Assembly: GCA_031258995.1 (NCBI GenBank)
Contig: JAIRMB010000033.1
Location: 1-6,434, forward strand
Length of the DNA: 6,434 bases
Direction of reading: 5' to 3'
Source: Puniceicoccales bacterium
Lineage (GTDB): Bacteria > Verrucomicrobiota > Verrucomicrobiia > Opitutales > JAIRLM01
A program made the translations under genes and the position numbers. Of this stretch, positions 6,413 through 6,434 are shown piece after piece (within the stretch, counting starts at the first letter, position 1; each line of letters starts with the position of its first letter). A model generated the notes under the pieces. The model saw only the letters and a program-made list of their open reading frames with translations, was not told the origin of the DNA and did not search any database.

Positions 6413-6427
6413 GCGCAATGATTGCGC
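6413..6427. repeat. Short perfect palindrome at the right edge
   Basis: GCGCAAT, one central G, then ATTGCGC form a 7-bp perfect inverted repeat. It overlaps an ATG at 6418-6420 (ATGATTGCGCGACAA, preceded by TAGGG) that could start a rightward gene beyond the window. An operator over a start site is possible, but too little is visible to decide. In the rest of 6337-6412 I see nothing I can support. Confidence 0.35.
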
Positions 6428-6434
6428 GACAACG

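Noticed and set aside
5827..6432. Minus-strand frame of 201 codons across the right end
   Set aside because: It overlaps the Arg-rich frame, has no ribosome binding site in view and its composition looks like the shadow of GC-rich DNA. It was not fully excluded, because the competing plus frame is itself unproven.

Overview
The window (6434 bp, GC in the mid-50s percent by eye) is compact bacterial chromosomal DNA. I see no insertion sequence, phage module, tRNA, rRNA or CRISPR array. The organism cannot be fixed from the sequence. A TyrP-type aromatic amino acid permease, an all-alpha dimeric dUTPase and an RNR-like protein whose framework resembles the chlamydial-type class I NrdA would fit a lineage of the PVC group (Chlamydiae/Verrucomicrobia), but this is a weak inference.

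Layout: (1) 3-1880, plus strand: the 5'-truncated remainder of a ribonucleotide reductase large-subunit homologue. (2) 1896-3143, plus strand: FolC (dihydrofolate/folylpolyglutamate synthase), 15 nt downstream and in the same reading frame. (3) 3174-3758, minus strand: rubrerythrin, convergent with folC. (4) 3924-5138, minus strand: a TyrP/HAAAP-family aromatic amino acid permease. (5) 5226-5627, minus strand: an all-alpha dimeric dUTPase. A 35-codon reading frame (5135-5242) bridges it to the permease and overlaps both. (6) 5817-6311, plus strand: an unrecognised, very arginine-rich small protein with four clustered cysteines, divergent from the dUTPase and followed immediately by a GC-rich hairpin. 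(7) 6312-6434: a tail with a small palindrome and perhaps the start of another gene.

The most striking point is the first gene. Its NrdA-like framework is clear along its whole visible length (MRVAVGL, WIPDLFM, GxRN and DQSQ blocks), yet nearly every residue needed for ribonucleotide reduction is replaced. The thiyl-radical cysteine is Phe, its partner Asn is Ser, both active-site redox cysteines are Ser, the two radical-transfer tyrosines are not found at their expected place, and there is no C-terminal cysteine pair. The frame is nevertheless open for at least 625 codons. It therefore looks like a maintained RNR pseudoenzyme rather than an enzyme or an obvious pseudogene, and it is apparently co-transcribed with folC.

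Three of the genes touch deoxynucleotide or one-carbon supply: the RNR-like protein, FolC (folates for thymidylate synthesis) and dUTPase (dUTP to dUMP). A regulatory or scaffold role of the dead RNR in dNTP metabolism is a testable guess and is not shown by the sequence.
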